A stretch of 17,067 nt of DNA from Victivallales bacterium (lineage in GTDB: Bacteria > Verrucomicrobiota > Lentisphaeria > Oligosphaerales > Oligosphaeraceae). How positions within the stretch are numbered: position 1 is the stretch's first letter; each line of letters starts with the position of its first letter. Below are positions 8,787-15,968 of this stretch, piece by piece. A model generated the notes under the pieces. The model was not told the DNA's origin. It saw only the letters and a list, made by a program, of their open reading frames with translations, and searched no databases. The stretch is taken from NCBI GenBank assembly GCA_017431185.1, contig JAFRLP010000018.1:1-17067 (forward strand), given 5' to 3'. A program made the translations under genes and the position numbers.

Positions 8787-8845
8787 GATTTCTGACATGG
8801 AAATCTTGAAAATTGTGCAAAATTTTTTGGGAGTGCCTTGAAAAT
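8787..8845. promoter_or_regulatory. Candidate AraC-regulator binding sites
   Basis: GATTTC-N7-GAAATC is an inverted repeat at 8787-8805. CTTGAAAAT occurs twice on the plus strand, at 8805-8813 and 8837-8845, 32 bases apart or about three helical turns. The second copy overlaps the araC-gene -35. This arrangement fits an AraC-type dimer acting on both divergent promoters, but is unproven. Confidence 0.35.
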
Positions 8846-8866
8846 GCCGAAGTGCGCCAATATGTT
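8838..8866 (+). promoter_or_regulatory. Sigma-70 promoter for the AraC-family gene
   Basis: -35 TTGAAA (8838-8843) and -10 TATGTT (8861-8866) have ideal 17-base spacing. The start would fall near 8873, just ahead of the ribosome site GGAG at 8881-8884. Confidence 0.5.
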
Positions 8867-8890
8867 ACGGGAAAAGCAAAGGAGCGAACC

Positions 8891-9775
8891 ATGACGGACA
8901 TCCTGATATCGGCGCAGGAGCGCATTTTCCCCTTCGGGGGAAACATCCACATGCAGACCCGCGGCCAGGAGGAGAAGCCTGTCCACTACCATGACTTCTT
9001 CGAACTGGTCATCATCGGCGGCGGGGGCTGCACCCACTGGGTGGAGGGAGAGCGCTACCCTATCCAGCGCGGGGACATCTTCCTCGTTCCGCCTGGCATG
9101 CGCCACGCCTACCTCCAGCCGAAGAACCTCTGCCTGACCAACATCATGTACACCACCGACGCGCTGGACAAATACCAGGCCGCCCTGGAGCAGATCCCCG
9201 GCTATCTTGCCATGTTCCGCACCGAGCCAAGCCTGCGGCTCTCCACGGAATTCAAGGCGCACATGACCCTCTCCCGTGAACAGCAGGAGATACTCGACCA
9301 GACCCTCGTCAGATGGGAGGAGGAAATCCGCCATCCTCAGGCCGCCCACCAGCTTCTCCTGGAAATCCGTCTGCTGGACGTCATCATCTTCTGCGCCAGA
9401 CATTTCGGACAGACGCAGGGCCAGGACGCCTGCCGGCGGCTCCTGCTGTTCAGCAAGATGGAGAACTTCATCAACCAGAATTTCATGCACGACATCGGAC
9501 GGGACGACATCATGCGCTCCGTCTCCGTCTCCTCCTCCACGGGGACTGCGCTGTTCCGGGAGTTCTGCCACCAGCCCCCCATGAGGTATCTGCTCAACGT
9601 CCGTCTGGCAAACGCCTGCCGTCTGCTTCGCGGCGGCGACCGCTCCGTCACGGACATCGGCTTCGCCTGCGGCTTTCGGGACAGCAACTATTTCTCCGTC
9701 TGTTTCCATCGGCAATTCGGTTGCTCCCCGCGCGAATACCGAAACAGACCGGAGTCGGACACTGGCCAGGCATAG
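8891..9775 (+). CDS. AraC-family regulator with N-terminal cupin domain
   Basis: A 294-residue protein. I chose ATG 8891 because AAAGGAG ends seven bases before it; the in-frame ATG at 8813 has no ribosome site and lies upstream of the predicted promoter. Residues about 20-90 form a cupin sensor (EKPVHYHDFFELVIIGGGG, then GERYPIQRGDIFLVPPGMRHAYL). The last 100 residues carry the double helix-turn-helix (SVSVSSSTGTALFREF, then RSVTDIGFACGFRDSNYFSVCFHRQFGCSPREYRN), which is a textbook AraC/XylS signature. It probably senses a sugar and activates the divergent pilin-glycosidase operon across the 237-base intergenic region, and perhaps itself. That operon is damaged while this gene is intact. The effector cannot be inferred. 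Confidence 0.94.
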   Translation: MTDILISAQERIFPFGGNIHMQTRGQEEKPVHYHDFFELVIIGGGGCTHWVEGERYPIQRGDIFLVPPGMRHAYLQPKNLCLTNIMYTTDALDKYQAALEQIPGYLAMFRTEPSLRLSTEFKAHMTLSREQQEILDQTLVRWEEEIRHPQAAHQLLLEIRLLDVIIFCARHFGQTQGQDACRRLLLFSKMENFINQNFMHDIGRDDIMRSVSVSSSTGTALFREFCHQPPMRYLLNVRLANACRLLRGGDRSVTDIGFACGFRDSNYFSVCFHRQFGCSPREYRNRPESDTGQA

Positions 9776-9840
9776 CCGGGGCACGGGGCCAGCGCATTGC
9801 GAAAAGACAACTTATGAACAACTTTTTGACCAGGAGGGGA

Positions 9841-9868
9841 TTGACAATGGCGCACCACCAGGTATTTT
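9841..9868 (+). promoter_or_regulatory. Sigma-70 promoter for the GntR-LacI/pseudopilin/GH operon
   Basis: A perfect -35 TTGACA (9841-9846) and -10 TATTTT (9863-9868) are 16 bases apart, with a predicted start near 9875. CAACTT occurs twice just upstream in CAACTTATGAACAACTT, and ATGAACAACTT recurs at 9911, so these may be regulator contacts. Confidence 0.55.
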
Positions 9869-9898
9869 AACTGGCGGAGGGGTGACAGAGAAGAACAA

Positions 9899-11083
9899 GT
9901 GCCATTGAAGATGAACAACTTATCCAACTCCATCCAGCCAGACCCTGTTCGTCATGCCGGCAGCGCGGCTGCGAAGATGGAGATGGAGTTGCGCCGCGGC
10001 ATCCTGGAAGGGCGCTGGCTGCCGAGCAGCCCCCTGCCTTCCGAGACGCAGCTCTCCCGGAAATACGGGATATGCCGCAACAGCGTCCGCAAGGTCATTG
10101 CCAGGCTGGAAGGGGAGGGGGTCTTGCGCCGCGTTCGCGGCTCTGGGACATATTTGACCAGACGGGAGGGCGGAGCGTCCGCAATGCCGGGCGTGCGCCA
10201 GTTCCTTCTGCTTTCCTTTTCTTCCGCATTTTCGCGCCAGACGTTCATGAGCACGGGCACGCTGGACGCAATCCTCGCGGGACTGCAGAACGCCTTTGGA
10301 CTGGACTGCAACCTGATGATTGCCCATGTGGGGCTGGACTGGAAGCCTCCAGCCTGTCTGGTTCGCCAGGAGGTGGACGGGGTGATTTTCCATGGTCCCA
10401 TGGACGCGGGGTTCTGGGAAAAGCATCTCAAGGCCATCCCCTGCGTTGGGCTGAACCATCTCACTCCTGGCTGCGAGTGCGACTATGTCTGCGTGGACTT
10501 GGAGGATATGCAGGAGCAGGCGGTCTCCCTGCTTCTGGCCAATGGCCATCGGCGCATCTCCTTCCTGTCCAACGAGTGCGACGAGCCATTCCCGCAGCGG
10601 ATGTTCCAGGCGTTCCAGGCGGCCATGGCAAGGCATGGCCTTCCCTTGCGGAAAGAGCAGCTTCTGCTTTGGCAGCGCGATCGGATTGACGGTGAACTCT
10701 GCCCGGAGCCAACCAGGCCGGCGGAGTGTACCCCGGACTACGCGGAGCACCTCAGGCAGGTTTTCCAGTCGAACTCTCCGCCCACCGCATTGATTTGCGC
10801 CGACTCCTGGCGCGCCTGGCGCGCCATTCAGGCGCTCCAGGCGCTGGGAGTGCGCGTGCCCGAGGACGTCAGTGTGCTGGGGGCCTTCAACAGCCAGCGG
10901 AATTTCGCCGGCTACATCACCGAGTTCAATGCGCAGCTCAGTCCCATCAGCGAATTGGCCGCCAGGCTTCTTCTGGCGCGCGTGTCCGGCCAGGACACCC
11001 TGCCCCATCGCACCATCCTGGTCAAGGCCTCACTTCTTCAAGGAGTAACTGTCCGCCCACCCGCAGAAAAGGAGCATCCATGA
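9899..11083 (+). CDS. GntR-type winged helix fused to LacI-type sensor domain (AraR-like architecture)
   Basis: A 394-residue hybrid regulator. Residues about 22-90 form a GntR winged helix ([20 protein letters not shown], then [26 protein letters not shown]). From about 105 on it is a LacI/periplasmic-binding-like sensor, with [78 protein letters not shown] and a final [13 protein letters not shown]. The same architecture occurs in the Bacillus arabinose repressor AraR, so a sugar ligand is likely. The start is GTG 9899, preceded by AGAGAAG; ATG 9911 is a possible alternative. Its TGA (11081-11083) overlaps the pseudopilin ATG by four bases. It probably controls its own operon, including the secreted DUF4091 enzyme. 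Confidence 0.92.
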   Translation: MPLKMNNLSNSIQPDPVRHAGSAAAKMEMELRRGILEGRWLPSSPLPSETQLSRKYGICRNSVRKVIARLEGEGVLRRVRGSGTYLTRREGGASAMPGVRQFLLLSFSSAFSRQTFMSTGTLDAILAGLQNAFGLDCNLMIAHVGLDWKPPACLVRQEVDGVIFHGPMDAGFWEKHLKAIPCVGLNHLTPGCECDYVCVDLEDMQEQAVSLLLANGHRRISFLSNECDEPFPQRMFQAFQAAMARHGLPLRKEQLLLWQRDRIDGELCPEPTRPAECTPDYAEHLRQVFQSNSPPTALICADSWRAWRAIQALQALGVRVPEDVSVLGAFNSQRNFAGYITEFNAQLSPISELAARLLLARVSGQDTLPHRTILVKASLLQGVTVRPPAEKEHP

Positions 11084-11790
11084 AAAAACGTGATTTCACC
11101 CTCATTGAATTGCTGGTCGTCATAGCCATCATTTCCGTGCTTGCGGCAATGCTGCTGCCCGCCTTGTCCAAGGCCCGGGAGAAGGGGAGGGGGATTGCCT
11201 GCACGGGGCAGATTCGCCAGCTTGCCCTTGCCGCGCACATGTACGCATCCGACTACGAAGACCATTTTCCCTGCTACGGGTCGGCCAACGTCAATAAGAT
11301 TGCCAACACCGTGTGGTTCAGCACCTCCCTGAAGCCTTATTTGGGCATTCCGCTCAACACTGGATGGAACACGCCTTATCGTGCGAACTCCCGTCCTCTG
11401 GTCTGCCCCTCCAAGACAGGGCAGTGGTATCGGATAGACGCCAAGGCCGCCAATGGACAGAGGGACATCCATTATCTGTCATACGCCTTCTCCTGTCGCC
11501 TTTCCTTCCAGAAGGTGTCGCGGCTGAAGAGCCCCACGGATTACGTGCTGATGTGCGACAGCGCTCAATGGCCGTTTGGCTTCTTGTATTTCAATGCCAC
11601 GACGGACAATCGGGCGATGTACGGCGGTGGCCTGAACAAAGTGGCCGTCAACCGTCATTTGGACAAATTGACAGTCGCGTATGCGGACGGGCATACAGGC
11701 ATGGTGTATCGTCCCGATGTGACCCAGGTGGAGATTCCCTGGTCTGACCTGGACGAGACTCACAAGAACGCGTCCTTCATCCTGCCGTGA
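11080..11790 (+). CDS. DUF1559-type pseudopilin (prepilin-type N-terminal methylation domain, H-X9-DG C-terminus)
   Basis: A 236-residue protein that starts at ATG 11080, overlapping the regulator stop as ATGA, with GGAG at 11071-11074. MKKRD precedes the prepilin site FTLIE (+5 Glu at residue 10) and the single N-terminal helix, followed by [11 protein letters not shown]. The residue before the predicted cut is Asp, not Gly. The middle has [21 protein letters not shown], usual for this family, and the end shows H-X9-DG ([16 protein letters not shown]). It is intact, unlike the copy at 8066-8653. It lies between its regulator and a secreted glycosidase-like protein, which suggests it serves in the export, surface display or binding of that substrate. 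Confidence 0.93.
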   Translation: MKKRDFTLIELLVVIAIISVLAAMLLPALSKAREKGRGIACTGQIRQLALAAHMYASDYEDHFPCYGSANVNKIANTVWFSTSLKPYLGIPLNTGWNTPYRANSRPLVCPSKTGQWYRIDAKAANGQRDIHYLSYAFSCRLSFQKVSRLKSPTDYVLMCDSAQWPFGFLYFNATTDNRAMYGGGLNKVAVNRHLDKLTVAYADGHTGMVYRPDVTQVEIPWSDLDETHKNASFILP

Positions 11791-11800
11791 GTAAAGGTAG

Positions 11801-11819
11801 CGGCGGCGTCTCGCCGCCG
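11801..11819 (+). repeat. Short GC hairpin after the pseudopilin gene
   Basis: CGGCGGCG-TCT-CGCCGCCG forms an 8-bp stem with a 3-base loop, eleven bases after the pilin stop. There is no following T run, so it is not a classical terminator. It may protect the 3' end of the pilin message, so that pilin accumulates more than the downstream enzyme, or it may be a REP-type repeat. Confidence 0.5.
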
Positions 11820-11833
11820 TTAACACAACACAG

Positions 11834-11850
11834 GAAACACAGTGTGTTTC
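11834..11850. promoter_or_regulatory. 17-bp perfect palindrome before the DUF4091 gene
   Basis: GAAACACA-G-TGTGTTTC is fully symmetrical and ends four bases before the ribosome site AGGAGGT (11854-11860). It could be an operator or a small mRNA hairpin affecting translation start. No promoter is evident between it and the pilin gene, so an mRNA role is at least as likely. Confidence 0.4.
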
Positions 11851-11865
11851 ATTAGGAGGTGAAAC

Positions 11866-14274
11866 ATGAACAGAACCATCCTCTGTCTTGCCCTGGCAAC
11901 CGCCGCCCTGGCATCGGCTGCCACTCCACAACTCAAGTTCACGGAGAGCGCGATTACCCTTGCCAACGGCAATGTGGAGGTCGCTTTGCCCTCCAAACGA
12001 AGTTACACCACGACCTTCCGAGATGTGGGCGGCAGTGGTTTGAGCATGCTCAACAGCATCGTCTGGTATTATGGGCGGAACGAGAACGAGGCCGACCATT
12101 TCTACCGTGACCAGAGCGAGGAGGATTGGCCAGTCATCGCCCGCAACCATTGGCGCGAAAACAACACCTTGACGCTTCAGTTGGTCAGCCAGAACAAGGA
12201 ATTCCAATTATGGCGGACATTGAGGATGTACGATGACTGCGAGGCATTTTACCTGCGCCATGAACTGATTGCCAGGCAGTCCCGCGAATACCCGCAGGTC
12301 TCTTTTCCCCTGATGCGCTTCAGTTCGCTCTTTGACAGCGTCTCCTATCCCACGGACGCGGAGATGAACGCCTGGGTGACGGAGCAGAGGCCCGCGCCTG
12401 ACAAAATCGCCCGTGCACAGACGGTGGTGCTGCACTGCCGTGAGAAAAATCGCTCCCTGTTGGTCATGTTCAATCTGAACGCACCGCTGGCCTTGGGGTT
12501 CCCTGCGGGGTTGGCGGTGACCTACGGGGACATCAAATGGGCCAAGACACTGCGGCTGAAGTCTCTGAGTTACGCAGGGGTGAACATCAGGAAGGCGGGG
12601 GACAAGGATGCGGCGGAATGCTGGTTTGCCATGCTGGAGGGCGGTGCGCTGACCGAGGCGCACCAGGCCAAGGCGAGGGCATTGGCCACCCGTTTCGGGG
12701 TGCGCGCCCCCGAATACCGTCTGCGTGGTCTGGGCGAGTTGCAGGACACGCCGTCCAGTCTGGCTGGCGTGCTGACGGATTCGCCTGAACTGGTTGTCTG
12801 GCACGAGACCTCTGCCAAGCGGGTCTATCCGCATACCATACGCCCGTTCCGCAAGGTCTCCGCCATTCAATTGGAGGCTGCACGATGCGAGTTTGAGTCT
12901 GCGCAACTGGTGCTTTCGCCCAAGGTCGGAATGAGCCTGGCCTCCGTGACGGTGGCGGATTTGACGGGCAAATCTGGCGTGATTCCCGCAGCCAATCTGC
13001 AAGTGCAGTGGCTCGAATACCATCGGAAAGCCTCGGCGCTTTCCGCCTTTGGCATGTCCGAACAGATACCTGACGCACTGCTGCCCATTGCTCCCAGACG
13101 TCTCTCCGCCAACCAGGTTCTGTGGCTGACCGTCCAGGTTCCGCAGGAAACCGCCCCTGGCGACTACGAGGGCATTGTCGAGGTCTCCTGCACCACCGAT
13201 GATGGCCGTCCCGTCAAGTGTGTTATTCCGCTTCGGCTCAAGGTCTGGCCCGCCATTTTGCCCAAGCATCCTGCGTTCACCTTCTATGGTTTGCTGTGGA
13301 GCACGCCGTGGGAGTTGCGGCGGGCGACCGCAGACCTGGCCTCCGCCTATCGGATGAGCGTCAATGTCTTTCCTGGCGGCAATGCCCAGGCGCGCGCCAA
13401 TTTCGATGGCGTCAAACTCAACATGCCAGAGGCGTTTGACCTGTCGGAGCATGCGGTGAAAGTCGGCCACGCCAATGTCCAGGCCATCCCCTATCTGTTT
13501 ATGGGCGCCTGGAACTACAAGCCTGGCGCCAAGGTGCATTTCCTCGGACTTGACCCGCAGGCGGACGATTTTGAGCTGACCATCACCGCCTATCTCCGCG
13601 CATGCTATGGCGAGTATCAGGCTCGCGGCATCGCCGCGAACACCATCGCCTATCTATGGGACGAGGTGACGACCCCGCATTATCCTCTGCTCCGAAGCAC
13701 CAGCGCACTGTGCCACCGCGTCGCTCCCCAGTGCAGAGTTCTGACCGTGGGAGCCCCCGACGAGGCGGTCATCGCGGCCAGCGACATCATTGTCACCTCC
13801 AACCCCTGCAACTGGTGGGGCGAACTGGCGGAGCGACGCCTGGCGGAAGGGCGGCTGCGGGGCAAGGAATTCTGGGTTTATGCCAATGGCACCACGTTCT
13901 CCCTTGACGAACCACTGACCCGCACACGACTCACACCCTGGCGCTGCTGGGGATTTGGCCTGACGGGGTACCTGCAATGGACATGCGACATCAACTGGGC
14001 CAATGGCAGTTTTCAGAAGGACGGTTTGACCTGGCTATTCCACCCTGCCCAGGGAAATGCGCCTGTGTCTTCGATGCGTCTGGCCGCCATGCGGGATGGC
14101 ATTGACGACTTTGACCTGCTCACTCTGGCGAGGGCCGCACTGCCTCCCGAGAGATGGACTGCCCTGGAGAAGGAATTGGGGGACCTGGTTGTCCCTGGAG
14201 CGCCTGTTTCGCTCTCCCCCGAAAAAATCCTGCTGGCCCGCGGCAGACTGCTTCGCGCCCTCTCTGGACAGTGA
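11866..14274 (+). CDS. Secreted DUF4091 / GH123-like glycoside hydrolase
   Basis: An 802-residue protein with a strong start: AGGAGGT five bases before ATG. Residues 1-19 are a signal peptide (MNRTILCLALATAALASA, cut before ATP). Residues about 20-270 look like a beta-sandwich carbohydrate-interacting region. From about 305 (VVWHETSAKRVYPHTIRPF, then LEAARCEFESAQLVLSP) it follows the DUF4091/GH123 pattern, with APGDYEGIVEVS as the linking beta domain. The barrel shows IAYLWDEVTTPHYP, whose D599-E600 pair matches the Asp-Glu pair used in substrate-assisted catalysis by GH123 hexosaminidases. The end RLAAMRDGIDDFDLLTLAR is the DUF4091 C-terminal signature. An N-acetylhexosamine substrate is an inference from GH123 only. 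It is the third gene of the GntR-LacI/pseudopilin operon, 75 bases after the pilin. Confidence 0.85.
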   Translation: MNRTILCLALATAALASAATPQLKFTESAITLANGNVEVALPSKRSYTTTFRDVGGSGLSMLNSIVWYYGRNENEADHFYRDQSEEDWPVIARNHWRENNTLTLQLVSQNKEFQLWRTLRMYDDCEAFYLRHELIARQSREYPQVSFPLMRFSSLFDSVSYPTDAEMNAWVTEQRPAPDKIARAQTVVLHCREKNRSLLVMFNLNAPLALGFPAGLAVTYGDIKWAKTLRLKSLSYAGVNIRKAGDKDAAECWFAMLEGGALTEAHQAKARALATRFGVRAPEYRLRGLGELQDTPSSLAGVLTDSPELVVWHETSAKRVYPHTIRPFRKVSAIQLEAARCEFESAQLVLSPKVGMSLASVTVADLTGKSGVIPAANLQVQWLEYHRKASALSAFGMSEQIPDALLPIAPRRLSANQVLWLTVQVPQETAPGDYEGIVEVSCTTDDGRPVKCVIPLRLKVWPAILPKHPAFTFYGLLWSTPWELRRATADLASAYRMSVNVFPGGNAQARANFDGVKLNMPEAFDLSEHAVKVGHANVQAIPYLFMGAWNYKPGAKVHFLGLDPQADDFELTITAYLRACYGEYQARGIAANTIAYLWDEVTTPHYPLLRSTSALCHRVAPQCRVLTVGAPDEAVIAASDIIVTSNPCNWWGELAERRLAEGRLRGKEFWVYANGTTFSLDEPLTRTRLTPWRCWGFGLTGYLQWTCDINWANGSFQKDGLTWLFHPAQGNAPVSSMRLAAMRDGIDDFDLLTLARAALPPERWTALEKELGDLVVPGAPVSLSPEKILLARGRLLRALSGQ

Positions 14275-14298
14275 GGCAAAGACGCTGTCGGGATTGAT

Positions 14299-14327
14299 TT
14301 GACAACCCCTGAAATTTGAGATATTAT
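14299..14327 (+). promoter_or_regulatory. Strong sigma-70 promoter for the pectate-lyase-fold gene
   Basis: -35 TTGACA (14299-14304), a 17-base spacer and -10 TATTAT (14322-14327) make the best promoter in the window. Transcription would start near 14334, 61 bases before the chosen ATG. It separates this gene from the preceding operon. Confidence 0.65.
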
Positions 14328-14394
14328 AAAGGGGCAAGTGCCACGTTCCACTAAACAACAGAGCATCCTCACTCCATCAACAGGGGTTTTCAGT

Positions 14395-15501
14395 ATGGCG
14401 TCTTTCGGTTTGAATGTTCTTGATTTCGGGGCAAAGGGGGATGGAGTCAGCGATGACACCCAGGCCATCCAAGCGGCTATTGACTTTGCGGCCAGGCGTG
14501 GAGGGGGGCGCATCCTTTTCCCCTATTCCCCCAATGGCTACTGCCTCGCCTCGCCCGCTCAGGAGATGTTCAATGGACGGCTCTTGCGGTCGCAGTTAGT
14601 CATCCCTCCAGGTAGACACAACATCTTCCTTGAAGGGGAAATGCCCTGTCGTCTCCTTAATTCCTATATTGTTCGCAAGAGGGATTGTCCAAGCATGTTC
14701 AAGCCGACGCGCTTCGGCACGATGGGAAAGGACAACACGTTTTTGTTTTCCACCTGGCAGCCTCCTGAAGAGCGTGATCCCGAGGCGCGTCCCTGGTCTA
14801 TCCTGTCCGCGCCTGAAGGCGATTCATGCAAGGGGCATTTCAGCGTGGCGTCGTTCTCCATCGCGAACCTCGAATTCAGAGTCCATCTGGACCACAGCAG
14901 GATGTACCCTGTGCAGAGCGCCGTCAACCTCCAGAACGTCTCCCGCGCCCACGTCTCTGATTCGCAATTCTGTTTGGACGATAATGTCGGTGACGCCTTT
15001 CTGGACAGGGAATTGCTCGAGAATCCATGCCATGCCTGCGGGCTGATGATGTCGGGCGACCAGAACGACAACAACACGCTGCGAAATGTTGCCGTGCAGG
15101 GGTTCAAGTACGGCCTTGTCCTCGGCGAACATGTCATCGCGGATTTCCTCTACATCCATAACTGTGAGGAGGGAATCACCTTCCACGACTCCTCCCATGT
15201 CACGTCCATTTACCATATCACCGCGCAGCATAACAGGCGAATCATCACCACGACGACGGAGAGGCTTTACGGACACGCCAAGGGACTGTGCGCCGTTGAC
15301 GTAGGCAGTCTGAACTTTGAGTCGGGCACGGGGCTGTCCCCCGCGATTGACGCCTTGGAGTATGGTGTCTATGACCCCGAGAACCGTCTGCGCGGATATT
15401 TGAAATGGTATCAGCCATGGGGGGAACAGGTATTCCCCGTCTGCGGCGCGGAGAATTTCCATATCAGCCATTTTGGCAGTTCTGAAGAATCATGCAAATA
15501 A
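14395..15501 (+). CDS. Pectate-lyase-superfamily (right-handed beta-helix) protein
   Basis: Starting at ATG 14395 (AGGGG eight bases before), the product has 368 residues. A GTG at 14338 would extend it but lies almost at the predicted transcription start. Residues 6-30 (LNVLDFGAKGDGVSDDTQAIQAAIDFA) are the hallmark opening of Pect-lyase_RHGA_epim / GH28-like beta-helix proteins. RGGGRILFPYSPNGYCLAS and PPGRHNIFLEGEMPCRL are the next rungs. The middle and end show recurrent short strands (VNLQNVSRAHVSDSQF, NTLRNVAVQGFKYGLVLGEHV) as expected for a helix of coils. No signal peptide is seen, so it may act on imported oligosaccharides in the cytoplasm. I cannot name the catalytic residues or the substrate. 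Polygalacturonase-like, lyase-like and epimerase-like roles are all possible. Confidence 0.85.
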   Translation: MASFGLNVLDFGAKGDGVSDDTQAIQAAIDFAARRGGGRILFPYSPNGYCLASPAQEMFNGRLLRSQLVIPPGRHNIFLEGEMPCRLLNSYIVRKRDCPSMFKPTRFGTMGKDNTFLFSTWQPPEERDPEARPWSILSAPEGDSCKGHFSVASFSIANLEFRVHLDHSRMYPVQSAVNLQNVSRAHVSDSQFCLDDNVGDAFLDRELLENPCHACGLMMSGDQNDNNTLRNVAVQGFKYGLVLGEHVIADFLYIHNCEEGITFHDSSHVTSIYHITAQHNRRIITTTTERLYGHAKGLCAVDVGSLNFESGTGLSPAIDALEYGVYDPENRLRGYLKWYQPWGEQVFPVCGAENFHISHFGSSEESCK

Positions 15502-15503
15502 GT

Positions 15504-15820
15504 AAGGCGCGGGAGCGGCGCCTCTGTTGTGTACACGCGCCGCAGAGCGCGGGTTGTTGGGTGCTGTTTGCGGAGGGGGGGGCAGACCGCGCTCCGCGCG
15601 GCCACCCGCCCCCTGTCTGTCCCGTGCCCGCGCCGCAAGGCGCGGGGGCGGCGCCTCTGTTGTGTACACGCGCCGCAGAGCGCGGGGGCGGCGCTTCTGT
15701 TGTGTACACGCGCCGCAAGGCGCGGGGGCGGCGCCTCTGTTGTGTACACGCGCCGCAGAGCGCGGGTCGTTGGGTGCTGTTGGCGGCGGGTTTGGCAGAC
15801 CGCGTTCCGCGCGGTCATGG
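15504..15820. repeat. 40-bp GC-rich tandem repeat array with shared caps and hairpin motif
   Basis: Three full 40-base units lie at 15629-15668, 15669-15708 and 15709-15748, differing at only a few positions. A partial 32-base unit lies at 15504-15535. Each unit ends in TTGTGTACA, so with the next unit it forms the palindrome GTGTACAC, and it contains GGCGCGGGGGCGGCGCC. The partial unit and the third full unit are each followed by a similar cap (15536 and 15749 on: CGCGCCGCAGAGCGCGGG then TTGGGTGCTG) leading into the GGCAGACCGCG...CCGCGCGG motif (15581-15601 and 15793-15819). So the block is two copies of a composite element. This fills most of the 467-base gap between the pectate-lyase-fold gene and the DeoR gene; the remainder is the DeoR promoter. 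No gene is supported here. Confidence 0.8.
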
Positions 15821-15878
15821 TCGATTGCGGTGCGAATACAAAAAAAGTGCGTTTTTGCGCAAAAAAATGACAGTGGTT

Positions 15879-15913
15879 GCTTGAATAGTGTCAAAAGGCG
15901 GTTATATTCAAGC
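15879..15913. promoter_or_regulatory. Promoter and 9-bp inverted-repeat operator for the DeoR gene
   Basis: -35 TTGAAT (15881-15886) and -10 TATATT (15903-15908) are 16 bases apart on the plus strand. GCTTGAATA (15879-15887) and TATTCAAGC (15905-15913) are perfect inverted repeats covering both boxes, so a dimer bound there would block polymerase. This suggests autorepression by the DeoR-family product encoded next. Confidence 0.6.
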
Positions 15914-15968
15914 AGATTCAATCAAGATTTTGACGGAAAATCATCGTTTCATCGTTTTTTAGGTGAAA

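Noticed and set aside
12208..13539. Long minus-strand open frame opposite the DUF4091 gene
   Set aside because: Antisense shadow of a gene with a signal peptide, strong ribosome site and family signatures.
15504..15820. CRISPR array
   Set aside because: Units are directly adjacent with no unique spacers, the repeats are very GC-rich, and no cas genes are present.
15845..15869. A/T-flanked palindrome TTTTTGCGCAAAAA as a terminator
   Set aside because: The stem is only about four GC pairs. In the plus direction no T run follows it, and in the minus direction there is no gene to terminate.
15490..15921. Open frames on both strands through the GC-rich repeat array, with Arg/Ala/Pro-rich repeated peptides
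   Set aside because: Open only because the 40-base unit and high GC lack stop codons. All frames look equally low in complexity, and there is no ribosome site or start context.
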